Shown here: piece by piece, positions 23,914-31,835 of the stretch
Position numbering within the stretch: the stretch's first letter is position 1
How the letters are laid out: the number at the start of each line of letters is the position of its first letter
Virus record (IMG/VR): IMGVR_UViG_3300042477_000480
Location: 1-64,000 of that record
DNA from: a virus
Reading direction: 5' to 3' (one strand)
Length of the DNA stretch: 64,000 nt
Notes under the pieces: model-generated
What the model saw: only the letters and a program-made list of their open reading frames with translations
What the model was told of the DNA's origin: nothing
Database searches by the model: none
Program-made: the position numbers and the translations under genes

Positions 23914-25398
23914 TCAGCTCTTCGACGGGGCCGCCACACGGCGGCGCGACGAGCTAGCGGGTGCCTGCTTTCCCACTCGCGTATAAATTCCGCGATTGTC
24001 GGCCGATAGGCACCGGCCCTCAGCCCAGTGCCGCAGGCTTTCAATCTGTTCGGCGGACGTTACCGCAACTGGTACGACGTTCTGCGCCGCTTCGGTAAGC
24101 GGCACATCAAGCAGCGCTGCCAGCCTGCAGCACGACTTGATCTCGGCGCCGGTCCAGTTGGTGTCGTCCGGCTTTTCCTGCGACGGATCGACACCGAAAT
24201 GGTTTAGATAGATATTCCAGATCGCAGCGCGCTGCTCGGGACCCGGTAGATCCACGAAGAACACGCCGTCGAAGCGCTCGGCACGAGCGAACGGCGCCGG
24301 AAGCTGACTGGCGTCGTTGCAGGTACCGATAAAGAAAACATCGCTGGTGTGGTCATTGAGCCATGTAAGCAGCGTACCAAACAGCCGCGCCGAAACGCCG
24401 CTATCCGTCTGCCCAGAACTCTGCACGCCAGACAGGCCCTTCTCGATCTCGTCGACAAAGAGCACGCATGGCGCCATGGCGTCGACCTGCTTTAGCGCGC
24501 GACGCATGTTACCCTCGGACTCGCCGACAAACTTGCCCATCAGGCTGCCGAAGTCGAGCATGACTGTCGGCCGACCAACTTCGTTACCCAGCGCCTTGGC
24601 AAACTGCGACTTTCCGCAGCCCGGCGGCGACAGCAGCAGCACACCCTTGGGGCGCTTGTCTACGTTCGTCTCGCCCTGTCGCCGCATTGCGCGGAGACAG
24701 AATGACTTCAGGTTTTCGAGGCCGCCAAGATTCTCAAAGTTGGCATCACCCCGATACAGCGTCATAGTCCCGCTCTTTTCGAGCGTCTGCGATTTGATAT
24801 TCCAGATCGTGTCTGGAATCAGCTTGTTATTGTGAACAAGCGAGAGTGCGTATGCGTTCTCGGCCTCAAGCCGCGTAAGACCGCGAGAAGCGTCAACTAC
24901 AACCGCGATCTCCGCGTCCGTCGGCTTGGCAAACGCAGAATCAGCCGTGAATAAGTTGTTGCAGACCTTGGTGAGCTGTTCCTGATCGGGCAGCTCGTGA
25001 TGCACAACCGTAAACAGCTTCTCAACCTCGGGCTGCAGTTGGAGCACCGGCGCCACGATCACGATGTGCTGACCGTCGCCCTTGCCCTTGACTACCCGAT
25101 TGGCCAACGCCTGCAGCACCTCGGGGTTGCCGAGAAACCGATGAAAGTTCTTCAAGACCAGAATCGACGTCGGCTTCGTCTGCGGCTGGTCTAAGAACTG
25201 AAGCGCCTGCATCGGACCCGGCGCGGCAAATGAGCCGGAGTAAAGCTTGCGGTCGATATCCCAGATATCAAAACCCCAATCCTTGTCTTCAGCCGCCTGC
25301 CGGATCGTATCGACAGCATCGTCGCATTCGTGCGATTCAACCCAGATGCCGGAGAAGCCGGCGCAAACAAGTTCCTTGATTTCTTTTTCGAGCGACAC
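23914..25398 (-). CDS. Ycf46/FtsH-type AAA ATPase
   Basis: 494 residues from GTG at 25398 with AAAGG upstream. Walker A SPPGCGKS is at residues 257-264, Walker B CVLFVDE at 311-317, sensor-1 Asn near 361, and likely Arg fingers at 372 and 375. The N-terminal 200 residues (helical, Asp/Glu-rich) match the layout of cyanobacterial Ycf46-type proteins. It is followed upstream by DUF2997-like and DUF1257-like proteins, a grouping I recall from cyanobacteria and planctomycetes. The target is unknown; AAA proteins of this type remodel or unfold proteins. Confidence 0.85.
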   Translation of the reverse strand: MSLEKEIKELVCAGFSGIWVESHECDDAVDTIRQAAEDKDWGFDIWDIDRKLYSGSFAAPGPMQALQFLDQPQTKPTSILVLKNFHRFLGNPEVLQALANRVVKGKGDGQHIVIVAPVLQLQPEVEKLFTVVHHELPDQEQLTKVCNNLFTADSAFAKPTDAEIAVVVDASRGLTRLEAENAYALSLVHNNKLIPDTIWNIKSQTLEKSGTMTLYRGDANFENLGGLENLKSFCLRAMRRQGETNVDKRPKGVLLLSPPGCGKSQFAKALGNEVGRPTVMLDFGSLMGKFVGESEGNMRRALKQVDAMAPCVLFVDEIEKGLSGVQSSGQTDSGVSARLFGTLLTWLNDHTSDVFFIGTCNDASQLPAPFARAERFDGVFFVDLPGPEQRAAIWNIYLNHFGVDPSQEKPDDTNWTGAEIKSCCRLAALLDVPLTEAAQNVVPVAVTSAEQIESLRHWAEGRCLSADNRGIYTRVGKQAPASSSRRRVAAPSKS

Positions 25399-25431
25399 GG
25401 TTTACCTTTGTTGTGTGAGGTCTGGTTAAAG

Positions 25432-25623
25432 TTAGTTCTGCTCGGTGATCTGCTGATCGTTGCTGGCCTGATAAAACTCGCCGGTCAGCTGCTCATCAAT
25501 CGTGGCGCCCAGCGCCTTTTCAAGCTCGCGCGTAGCGTCCTGACACGAGCTGCCGGTGAAGCCGCTCGTAGAGATCTTCGTCTCGCCCTTGGGGGTGATG
25601 GTGATTTCAATAGTCTTGGTCAT
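25432..25623 (-). CDS. DUF2997-like small protein
   Basis: 63 residues from ATG at 25623 with GGGAGG upstream. The pattern KTIEITITPKGETK, then TSGFTGSSCQDATRELE.ALG, then EQLTGEF, fits DUF2997. It lies between a DUF1257-like gene and the AAA ATPase, matching the grouping seen in other bacteria. The function is unknown; because of its size it may be a cofactor or adaptor of the AAA protein. Confidence 0.75.
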   Translation of the reverse strand: MTKTIEITITPKGETKISTSGFTGSSCQDATRELEKALGATIDEQLTGEFYQASNDQQITEQN

Positions 25624-25625
25624 AT

Positions 25626-25988
25626 TCAGAATCCTCCCGTAAGGTTGAGCTTGATCGAACCGTCCGACAGCATTTCCTCGTACACCGAGTAGCCGCCCTT
25701 CTGCGCCTCATAAATCGCCTTCTCTACGGCGTAAGCCTGCAGGAACTTATCAAGCTCCTCCTGCTTACCCCACGAGCCGTTGTAGTTATCAAAATCAACG
25801 GCGCCCGTCTCCAGATTGCACACGACGGGATACTGCCAGCCGGGCAGAGTTACGCCCAGCCCTTCGCGCTCCACGGCGAATACCCGGAACTTGCCGCTCA
25901 CCGGGTCCTTGAGTCCTAGCCGGCGGCAGGCGGCCTGCACAGCAGCCGCGTCCTTGACTTCAGTCTTAATCTGTACGATGTGAGACAT
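25626..25988 (-). CDS. DUF1257-like protein (Ycf35 type)
   Basis: 120 residues from ATG at 25988 (GAGGA upstream); a longer frame from 26078 lacks that site. The sequence opens MSHIVQIKTEV, with AA.QAACRRLGL, then GLGVTLPGWQYPVV, GAVDFDNY.G.WG, LDKFLQAYAVEKA and SIKLNLTGG, all matching DUF1257 (Ycf35). The family function is unknown, but it co-occurs with Ycf46-type ATPases. It joins the AAA and DUF2997 genes as one cassette. Confidence 0.8.
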   Translation of the reverse strand: MSHIVQIKTEVKDAAAVQAACRRLGLKDPVSGKFRVFAVEREGLGVTLPGWQYPVVCNLETGAVDFDNYNGSWGKQEELDKFLQAYAVEKAIYEAQKGGYSVYEEMLSDGSIKLNLTGGF

Positions 25989-25989
25989 C

Positions 25990-26301
25990 TTATCCTCGTT
26001 TGGTTTGCTTGTAGTCCTGTAGCGCACACACGATGGTGTTTTCAAATAGTTCGGGCGATATGTAATCTGTGCCCGCAAAATACTCTAGCACCGCAACTGC
26101 GGTTGCTCTGTCATACGCTTTTTGGAATTGCCTCGGCCCTTTGCTCGTATCTAGTCGGTAGTTTGTAATGTCATGCAGCGTTACTACTTCTGGTATCGCT
26201 ATGACATCCTTATACCGCTCACGGATTGCGTTTAACTCGTCAAGGGCGGCCATAATGCGCTCGCGATCGGCAATCTCATTTTGCACTGTATACGGTGTCA
26301 T
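25990..26301 (-). CDS. Small hypothetical protein upstream of the AAA cassette
   Basis: 103 residues from ATG at 26301. It is an all-helical protein with an N-terminal coiled-coil-like region (residues 8-35) and an acidic middle. No family is recognised. It ends one base before the DUF1257-like start, which suggests it is in the same operon. Confidence 0.6.
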   Translation of the reverse strand: MTPYTVQNEIADRERIMAALDELNAIRERYKDVIAIPEVVTLHDITNYRLDTSKGPRQFQKAYDRATAVAVLEYFAGTDYISPELFENTIVCALQDYKQTKRG

Positions 26302-26597
26302 CGGTTATCGATTTCGATTGTTGCAGTCGTTTCAACCCAGACGTGCGCGCCGCAACTCAACGGTTTGTCTGGCGAATAAATAGCTTTTGATTCGCCCAGA
26401 ATCTTGAGTGTTTTGGCAGTGTAGGATTTGTTTTTCCACTGCACCGTGATGACCGAATCTGTGGCGCCATTTTTTTTGTTGGCGCGAATAATGTGTTGAT
26501 TGACGTGAACTCGTTTGATCGTGCCCGCGGGCATGACGAGTACGCCGTCTATAGACTGCTGCCTTGCCGGCAGCGGGCATACGCCGCACGCTGTCAC
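26298..26597 (-). CDS. Small conserved beta-rich protein
   Basis: 99 residues from GTG at 26597 with AAGGAG eight bases upstream. The pattern HVNQHIIRANKKNGA.DSVITV, then SKAIYSPDKPLSCGAHVWVET, is one I recall from planctomycete and phage genomes with no known role. CGVC (residues 4-7) could bind metal. It ends four bases into the next start. Confidence 0.6.
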   Translation of the reverse strand: MTACGVCPLPARQQSIDGVLVMPAGTIKRVHVNQHIIRANKKNGATDSVITVQWKNKSYTAKTLKILGESKAIYSPDKPLSCGAHVWVETTATIEIDNR

Positions 26598-26664
26598 GCT
26601 GTGGCTCCTTGGAACGCATCCGCCAGAGTAGCGGACGCAGAGAAAAGATCTAGCCCGCCGCGAA

Positions 26665-26684
26665 GACGGTCGTCCGTGACCGTC
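26665..26684 (-). repeat. Short inverted repeat between genes
   Basis: GACGGTC-GTCCGT-GACCGTC forms a 7-pair hairpin in the 114-base gap after the 279-residue acidic protein gene. No T run directly follows. The rest of this gap shows no gene. Confidence 0.4.
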
Positions 26685-26711
26685 GCCGCGCGCGGGTAGA
26701 CTACTTCAGGC

Positions 26712-27551
26712 TCAGCGGCCCCACATCTGGCCCAGCTGCTGGTGCGTCTTGAGGATGCTGGCGGCCGTGTCGTAGCAGCCGTCGCAAGCCTCCAGAAACG
26801 TCGCAGCGGCCTTGAGCTGCGTCATCGGCATTGCGGCCGACCCGGTCGCAGCGGTGACCGGCTTCTTCGGCGCAGCGCGAGGCGCCGTCACCGGCGCAAC
26901 CGCGGTCTTGCCGCGAGCAGCAATCCGGCTCTTTTCCTCTTCCGGCGCCTTTACGGCACGACCGGCTTTCGCCGGCTTCACACCGGACTTCTTCAAAAGC
27001 TGGCTTACCTGCGCCGGGCTAACCGTAACACGCTTCTTTGCCAGCGCCGCGACGATATCAACGCCGCGCAGCGAATCGCCGGCTTCCTGACGACGCTCAA
27101 TCTCCTCACGGATGTGATCAGCACCACTCTTCTTGGCAGCCATATTCTCTGCTCCCTTACGTTTTGTGCCGCGGACAGGCGACACGGACTCATCGGTTTC
27201 CACATCATCTTCGGCAACAACGGCGTCGCCGACTTCTTCTTCGTCGCCCTCTTCAGGCGCGTACTCAGTCTCAGACTCTTCTTCATCGTCGGTTAGCTCA
27301 TCCGCAGTTTCGCGGATATCTTCGCCGCTTTCGTCTTCGTACTCAGCCGCCTCGGCATACGCGTCTTCGTCGTTCGCCTCAAGCTCGGCCTCGACGTCGA
27401 CAGTTTCTTCCTCAACGTCTTCGTCTTCGTAACTCTCGCGCATCCCTGTCTCCGGTTTCTTTTCCTTGGTTGCCGCAGGCTTGGCGGGCTTTCCGGGTAA
27501 CGGACGCCCCCACAAGTTTGCGGGGCTGATAAATTCATCAGCTTTAGCCAT
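26712..27551 (-). CDS. Acidic protein with small C-terminal winged-helix-like region
   Basis: 279 residues from ATG at 27551 (GGGGAG upstream). Residues 35-125 are very rich in Asp/Glu (long acidic tract). Residues about 140-185 hold a likely winged-helix motif (HIREEIERRQEAGDSLRG ... VSPAQVSQLLKK). A basic Ala/Pro/Lys linker follows, then a conserved-looking C-terminal helix pair (LKAAATFLEACDG). It could be a DNA-binding regulator; the target is unknown. Confidence 0.6.
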   Translation of the reverse strand: MAKADEFISPANLWGRPLPGKPAKPAATKEKKPETGMRESYEDEDVEEETVDVEAELEANDEDAYAEAAEYEDESGEDIRETADELTDDEEESETEYAPEEGDEEEVGDAVVAEDDVETDESVSPVRGTKRKGAENMAAKKSGADHIREEIERRQEAGDSLRGVDIVAALAKKRVTVSPAQVSQLLKKSGVKPAKAGRAVKAPEEEKSRIAARGKTAVAPVTAPRAAPKKPVTAATGSAAMPMTQLKAAATFLEACDGCYDTAASILKTHQQLGQMWGR

Positions 27552-27629
27552 AATTATCTCCCCTGTTGCGCCGCTGCTGAAACCGTTCAGCATTTTGCGC
27601 GGCTAAATGAACAATACAGCTTTGGGCAC

Positions 27630-27665
27630 AAAAGGCAATCCCCGCTAAACCGCGGGTTATTTGCC
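27630..27665 (-). terminator. Possible weak intrinsic terminator (leftward)
   Basis: On the minus strand, GGCAA...CCCGC-loop-GCGGG...TTGCC (27665-27634) is followed by TTTT. The T run is short, so this is a weak candidate for ending the dATP/dGTP-type gene transcript. The hairpin overlaps that gene's stop codon. Confidence 0.35.
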
Positions 27666-28019
27666 TGTTTTGTAGGCCGGCGGTACGTCGCAATTTTTTT
27701 CGCGCAACGTACCGGCGTTTAGGTGCGGCCATTTCTCAAGCGAGTGGATAGCGCCTATCAGATTCCACGTCGCATGCCCGAGATGATCTTCCGACCGATC
27801 GCCACCCAAGAAATTAAAGATATGCGCTATGGCGTGGTTGAGCAGATCCGCGACTGGCATTCCGTTTTCCCAGTTGTGCGAACCAAATTTCACGGCGCCT
27901 TCGTGATACGTCCTAGCGAGCGCACGCAAGCCGATTGGCGATATCAAATCGTATCGGACTTGATCGCAGTCATCGCTACGGACAGCGCCGGTGTCATATT
28001 CATGTCGTCCCTCTGACAT
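27657..28019 (-). CDS. dATP/dGTP diphosphohydrolase-like protein
   Basis: 120 residues from ATG at 28019 (AAAGG upstream). The pattern HEYDTGA.RSD......RYDLISP, then LA.TYHEGAVKFG.HNWENGMP, NHAI.HIFNFLGGD.SEDHLGHATWNLIGA, matches the phage family described as dATP/dGTP diphosphohydrolase (DUF5664/PF18909-like). Conserved Glu, His and Asp would bind metal and substrate. Such proteins remove selected dNTPs and may work with base-modifying or pool-shaping genes. The specific substrate is inferred. Confidence 0.7.
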   Translation of the reverse strand: MSEGRHEYDTGAVRSDDCDQVRYDLISPIGLRALARTYHEGAVKFGSHNWENGMPVADLLNHAIAHIFNFLGGDRSEDHLGHATWNLIGAIHSLEKWPHLNAGTLREKNCDVPPAYKTGK

Positions 28020-28320
28020 GTTCAACCTTTATCGGTTTGAATGAGAAATAAAAACGCGGATCTTTATTGAACGCCACAGTTCCCGCAACGCCGTCAGCCT
28101 TCCGAATTACGTGCACATACGGCGGATCGAAATGCGAGACCTCAAACTCTTCAAGAAGCTGCTCTGCGTTCCACAGCTGTTCGCCATAATTCTGTTCAAG
28201 AATTTGTCGCAGCTCGTTTATGTCGCGGTTTTTGAACTGGTCGTGAAGGACGTTTATGAGCGTCTGCCGCGCTGCGTCGAGTTGTATTTGTGTGCCTAGG
28301 TCATTCGCTTTGTGCTGCAT
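28000..28320 (-). CDS. Small hypothetical protein
   Basis: 106 residues from ATG at 28320. It is alpha-helical at the N-terminus and more beta-like from residue 60 (YVHVIRKADG). It overlaps both neighbours by 20 bases. No family is recognised. Confidence 0.55.
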   Translation of the reverse strand: MQHKANDLGTQIQLDAARQTLINVLHDQFKNRDINELRQILEQNYGEQLWNAEQLLEEFEVSHFDPPYVHVIRKADGVAGTVAFNKDPRFYFSFKPIKVEHVRGTT

Positions 28321-28705
28321 TTGTGGTTGTTTGATTGGTTTCTGCAAGTCGGTTTAACTCGTCCGTTTGCAGTTTGATCTGTTCAGCCAAGTTTGCCGCG
28401 TACTGGTCAAACATTTTGAGCTGATTGATTAAGTCACGATGTACGTCTACGCCAAAACTAGCAAGTTTTCCAAGCAGTGTCAGCAGACTGGCGAGATACG
28501 GCGGCTGCGAGTTGCGCAGACGCAGCAGACCTGCTGGCATTTTTTCTGGTTGATTTGTCCATAGCGGGACGATTGCAACGCCGCTCAATTCCGGCAGCGA
28601 CGCCAGAATAGACGCGCAAAAATCTTCGCTGCGTTTGAAAAACTCCGCGTCGTACGGTAAGCGTTCTGCTTCGATTGCCGGCTGCGCTTGCTGAGCGGAA
28701 TCCAT
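28301..28705 (-). CDS. Hypothetical helical protein
   Basis: 134 residues from ATG at 28705 (GAGGAAG upstream). It is rich in Gln, Leu and Ala with a C-terminal coiled-coil-like helix (residues 95-120). No domain is recognised. Confidence 0.55.
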   Translation of the reverse strand: MDSAQQAQPAIEAERLPYDAEFFKRSEDFCASILASLPELSGVAIVPLWTNQPEKMPAGLLRLRNSQPPYLASLLTLLGKLASFGVDVHRDLINQLKMFDQYAANLAEQIKLQTDELNRLAETNQTTTNAAQSE

Positions 28706-28720
28706 TTGCTTCCTCAAAAA

Positions 28721-29065
28721 TTACTGATCGTATCTAGAACCGGGCGGTAACACGCCGTTAATTACATTTCCTAGTCGCGTAGCCGCGAGGCTGTAGACGA
28801 CTAAGCGTATTGCAGCGCTCACAATACCACCAAACCAGTCTCCTGCCAATAGGCTTAAAAACAGGTAAAAAGGCACATGGTATGATTTGCAAAACGGGCA
28901 ATTGATCAGTTCGAGCAACCGACCTTTTGCTGTTTCTTGCGGGGTAATATCTTGCCACGCCTGCGCGTAAGCGCGGGCGGTTTCAAAGATAGAACCTTTG
29001 TGCCACACTTCAATAATGGCGCCGGCTGCAAGTGCTACGGCTACAAAATCAAACGGGGAAATCAT
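28721..29065 (-). CDS. Membrane protein with CPFC motif
   Basis: 114 residues from ATG at 29065. It has a hydrophobic span at residues about 5-20, a CPFCKSYH motif near 55-62 and two more hydrophobic stretches at about 62-75 and 78-95. This recalls DUF1360-type phage membrane proteins, but the match is loose. Its ATGA overlap with the upstream gene stop (29062-29065) shows coupled translation. Confidence 0.6.
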   Translation of the reverse strand: MISPFDFVAVALAAGAIIEVWHKGSIFETARAYAQAWQDITPQETAKGRLLELINCPFCKSYHVPFYLFLSLLAGDWFGGIVSAAIRLVVYSLAATRLGNVINGVLPPGSRYDQ

Positions 29066-29247
29066 GAGCGTCGTTTTCGTTTTACCGGGGCGGAGGTATA
29101 ACCGCTCATGAAACATGAGCCGCCATAGATGGCAGCGCCTGCCGCCAACAATCCCGCAAGACCGATTTGTGGAATGGCAATGATACCGCCAATTAAGAGC
29201 AATGCTGCGTAACCGGCGAACGTTGTATCCGGATCAGGCTGGGCCAT
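29062..29247 (-). CDS. Small membrane protein
   Basis: 61 residues from ATG at 29247. Two hydrophobic spans at about residues 10-28 and 28-45, then a basic C-terminus (VKRKRRS). This size and shape resemble phage holin-like or small accessory membrane proteins, but no enzyme or endolysin partner is next to it. The function is unknown. Confidence 0.6.
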   Translation of the reverse strand: MAQPDPDTTFAGYAALLLIGGIIAIPQIGLAGLLAAGAAIYGGSCFMSGYTSAPVKRKRRS

Positions 29248-29250
29248 ACG

Positions 29251-29475
29251 TTATGTTATGTACTTGTCGCCGTGCGGCCACACCTGTGTAAGTGCGCCGT
29301 CCGGCGCTTGTGGGTTTATTTGAAATTTGGGTAGCGGCAAAGGCGCCTCAAGTTTAAGATGATTTACGGCGTTGTCAGGGAGGTAAATCTGCGGCCCCGG
29401 GCCGCGACGCGTACCTTCCGTGTAAATCTGTTTGCGTTCTTGGTAAAGCTTTGCAGATCGACCGATAGTAGCCAT
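29251..29475 (-). CDS. Small basic hypothetical protein
   Basis: 74 residues from ATG at 29475, preceded by AGGAG five bases upstream; a longer frame from 29664 is not credible. The N-terminus (MATIGRSAKLYQERKQIY) is basic; the C-terminus is Pro/Leu-rich with IYLPDN and a PLPLPKF stretch. No family is recognised. Confidence 0.6.
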   Translation of the reverse strand: MATIGRSAKLYQERKQIYTEGTRRGPGPQIYLPDNAVNHLKLEAPLPLPKFQINPQAPDGALTQVWPHGDKYIT

Positions 29476-29509
29476 AAATACTCCTATGTAAGCAACAGAG
29501 TCACCGTTT

Positions 29510-29515
29510 AGTATA
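29510..29515 (-). promoter_or_regulatory. Possible -10 element (weak)
   Basis: TATACT on the minus strand lies about 35 bases upstream of the gene at 29475. The palindromic AGTATACT could also serve the plus strand toward the terminase. No good -35 is visible, so this is a weak candidate. Confidence 0.25.
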
Positions 29516-29537
29516 CTCTGCCGCCAACAACAGATCT

Positions 29538-29705
29538 CTACTTGCGAGTGGTTTCTTTTGCGGCGTCCCGGGCAATATCGTATGCGGTAACGACCGCCTG
29601 CGATAATCCCACGAGACCGGCGAGAAAAACGTATCCTGTAAATTTCAGGGCCTCCTCGACCCATTGAAACTCAAACTCGCCACCCGAATTGTTGCTGTGG
29701 TTCAT
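29538..29705 (-). CDS. Very small membrane protein divergent from the terminase
   Basis: 55 residues from ATG at 29705-29703. Residues about 22-40 form one hydrophobic span (FTGYVFLAGLVGLSQAV); the start is polar (MNHSNNSGG) and the tail charged. Its ATG overlaps the terminase ATG (29704-29706) in the shared bases CATG. There is only a weak AGG upstream. It may be a small holin-like or regulatory protein; the function is unknown. Confidence 0.5.
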   Translation of the reverse strand: MNHSNNSGGEFEFQWVEEALKFTGYVFLAGLVGLSQAVVTAYDIARDAAKETTRK

Positions 29706-31617
29706 GGTTAAACCTAATGATGCAAATAGCGCAATTGAAATACCCTCAGCGGGTGTTCAATCGCTTATACAAGAATTAATCAGTATTGACCCGACCGACG
29801 CGGCATCAGTGCATGCACGCGGGGCGGTGCTGCAGCAGCTGGCAAAGTTAAATGCTTTTCCAACGCTGGAGCCTATTCTTCCGCTTGTGCTGAACTTAAA
29901 CGGAAAGCCGTATAGTATTCAGCACCATTTTCCGTTCGCCCCGTTATTTCGTTTACTCACGCCAAAAAGTCAAGTGTGGTGTACGGGACGACAGGTATCA
30001 AAATCGACCAGTCTAGCTGCGCACGGAGTTGTTGTTGCCAACTCTATTCCGTTTTTTAAGACGTTGTTTATTACACCGCTGTACGAACAAATACGGCGAT
30101 TTTCGAACAACTACGTCCGCCCATTTATTGATCAGTCGCCAATCAAAGCGCAGTGGAGCGGCACAACGACAGAGAACTCTGTGCTGCAGCGCTCGTTTAA
30201 GAACAACTCGATGATGTTGTTCAGTTTTGCGCTCTTAGACGCCGACCGTGTTCGTGGTGTCTCTGCCGATCGTGTGTGTATTGACGAAGTGCAAGATATG
30301 GACCCTGATCTTATACCGATCATTCAGGAGACCATGTCGTATTCACGATGGGCGACGAGTTACTATACAGGAACTCCGAAGACCCTCGACAATTTAATTT
30401 ACGGGCTATACAAACGATCGTCACAGGCCGAATGGTTTATACCGTGTCAGTCGTGCAAGCACTGGAATATACCGGCGCTTGAACATGACCTCGATAAGAT
30501 GATCGGCCCATACAACCCTCATATCAGCGAGAAGTATCCGGGCACCGTTTGCGCGAAGTGTCAAAAGCCTATAAGCCCTCGACACGGTCGCTGGGTGCAC
30601 AGATATCCCGAACGCCGCTGGCAGTTTGCCGGGTATCACGTACCGCAGATGATTCTGCCACTTCATTTCGCCGACGCAGAAAAGTGGTCTACTTTGTTGT
30701 TGAAGAGAGAAGGCTTTGGGAACATGACCCAAGCGCAGTTCTACAACGAGGTTATGGGCGAAAGTGTGGATACCGGTCAGAAGCTCATCAGTGAAACTGA
30801 TTTGAAGGCTGCGTGCGTGCTAGACTGGGAAAACAAGAAAGATCCAGACCCCAAATGCTTTGCAAATCTGTCGCAATACAAACACCGCATACTTGCGATC
30901 GACTGGGGCGGCGGCGGAGAAGCAGGTATTAGTTTCACCGTGCTTGCTGTGCTGGGATTCCGGCCCGACGGGACAATCGACACGCTTTGGGCAAAGCGCC
31001 TGCTTATCGGCGGCGATCATTTGGCCGAAGCGATTGAGTGTATGCGCTGGTCTAACTTGTTTAATTGCGATTTTGTCGCGCATGATTACACCGGAGCTGG
31101 CACGGTCCGTGAAACGGTCATGGTGCAAGCTGGGTTTAACCTTGATCGCGTTCTTGCAGTGCGGCTTGTTCGCTCCGCAGCGCAAGACCTGATGATATTT
31201 AAACCACCGACGGAAATTAATCATCGAGCGCATTACAGTTTGGACAAGACGCGCTCACTGCTTTACACCTGCCAAGCGATTAAACTAAAACAGGTCCGGT
31301 TTTTCCAGTACGATTGGTCGTCGCAGGATTCTCCCGGGCTTGTGTCTGATTTTTTGGCGCTGGTAGAAAACAAAGCTGAGTCGCGGCTTGGTGGTGATAT
31401 TTACACCATTACTCGCAACACGCTACTTACCGACGACTTTGCGCAGGCTGTGAACATTGGTTGCGCAGCCGTGTGGCACGTCAACAACGCGTGGCCAAAC
31501 TTTGCAGAAATCGCCGGTATCGCCAAGTTCAATGCGCAACCAGCTCGCGCTGCATTGCCTCCAGACGATGACTGGGCAGACGACGCGATTGGCAGCTCTT
31601 ACTTTGGCGGCTACTAA
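29704..31617 (+). CDS. Large terminase subunit
   Basis: 637 residues from ATG at 29704. The ATPase half has a Walker A-like GRQVSKST (residues 95-102), Walker B CIDEVQDM (192-199, with D194 E195) and a TGTPKT coupling motif (222-227). Two CxxC pairs (C248/C251 and C283/C286) form a zinc ribbon as in GpA-like terminases. The nuclease half shows AIDWGGGG (D400) and HDYTGAG (D461). It cuts and pumps DNA into the prohead. It is one of only three plus-strand protein genes and starts by overlapping a divergent small gene. Confidence 0.9.
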   Translation: MVKPNDANSAIEIPSAGVQSLIQELISIDPTDAASVHARGAVLQQLAKLNAFPTLEPILPLVLNLNGKPYSIQHHFPFAPLFRLLTPKSQVWCTGRQVSKSTSLAAHGVVVANSIPFFKTLFITPLYEQIRRFSNNYVRPFIDQSPIKAQWSGTTTENSVLQRSFKNNSMMLFSFALLDADRVRGVSADRVCIDEVQDMDPDLIPIIQETMSYSRWATSYYTGTPKTLDNLIYGLYKRSSQAEWFIPCQSCKHWNIPALEHDLDKMIGPYNPHISEKYPGTVCAKCQKPISPRHGRWVHRYPERRWQFAGYHVPQMILPLHFADAEKWSTLLLKREGFGNMTQAQFYNEVMGESVDTGQKLISETDLKAACVLDWENKKDPDPKCFANLSQYKHRILAIDWGGGGEAGISFTVLAVLGFRPDGTIDTLWAKRLLIGGDHLAEAIECMRWSNLFNCDFVAHDYTGAGTVRETVMVQAGFNLDRVLAVRLVRSAAQDLMIFKPPTEINHRAHYSLDKTRSLLYTCQAIKLKQVRFFQYDWSSQDSPGLVSDFLALVENKAESRLGGDIYTITRNTLLTDDFAQAVNIGCAAVWHVNNAWPNFAEIAGIAKFNAQPARAALPPDDDWADDAIGSSYFGGY

Positions 31618-31835
31618 TCGTTGGCGGCGAGGCGCTCAACGTAATCGGGCGGGCAGAGGCATGTTATTTTTTTGCCGCTGTCCAGCTCGATGTGAATTTC
31701 TGTTTGGATATCTTGTCCCCAGCGCAAGTCTTGCGCGCTGGTGATAGTGCCGGTCTCGCCGACAAAAACGGAGTTTGGTTTGCTGGCGGCAAACACCAGC
31801 TGTACGCGGTCTCCGTTTTTACCCTGAAAAGCCAC
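31614..31835 (-). CDS. Small hypothetical protein
   Basis: 73 residues from GTG at 31835. The sequence is beta-rich with G-D-R-V-Q-L and IHIELDSG, like a small SH3/KOW barrel, but no family is certain. It converges tail-to-tail with the terminase (four-base overlap at 31614-31617). It is coupled by stop/start overlap to the next upstream gene. Confidence 0.55.
   Translation of the reverse strand: MAFQGKNGDRVQLVFAASKPNSVFVGETGTITSAQDLRWGQDIQTEIHIELDSGKKITCLCPPDYVERLAAND

Noticed and set aside
26332-26619. A 95-residue frame overlapping the gene at 26298-26597.
   Set aside because: It is out of frame with the better supported gene, which has a Shine-Dalgarno and a conserved pattern.
27544-27732. 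A 62-residue frame in the gap after the dATP/dGTP-type gene.
   Set aside because: It overlaps the terminator-like hairpin and two other genes and has a weak start.
29689-29703. Upstream TTG start for the terminase.
   Set aside because: ATG at 29704 is a stronger start; no ribosome-binding site supports TTG.
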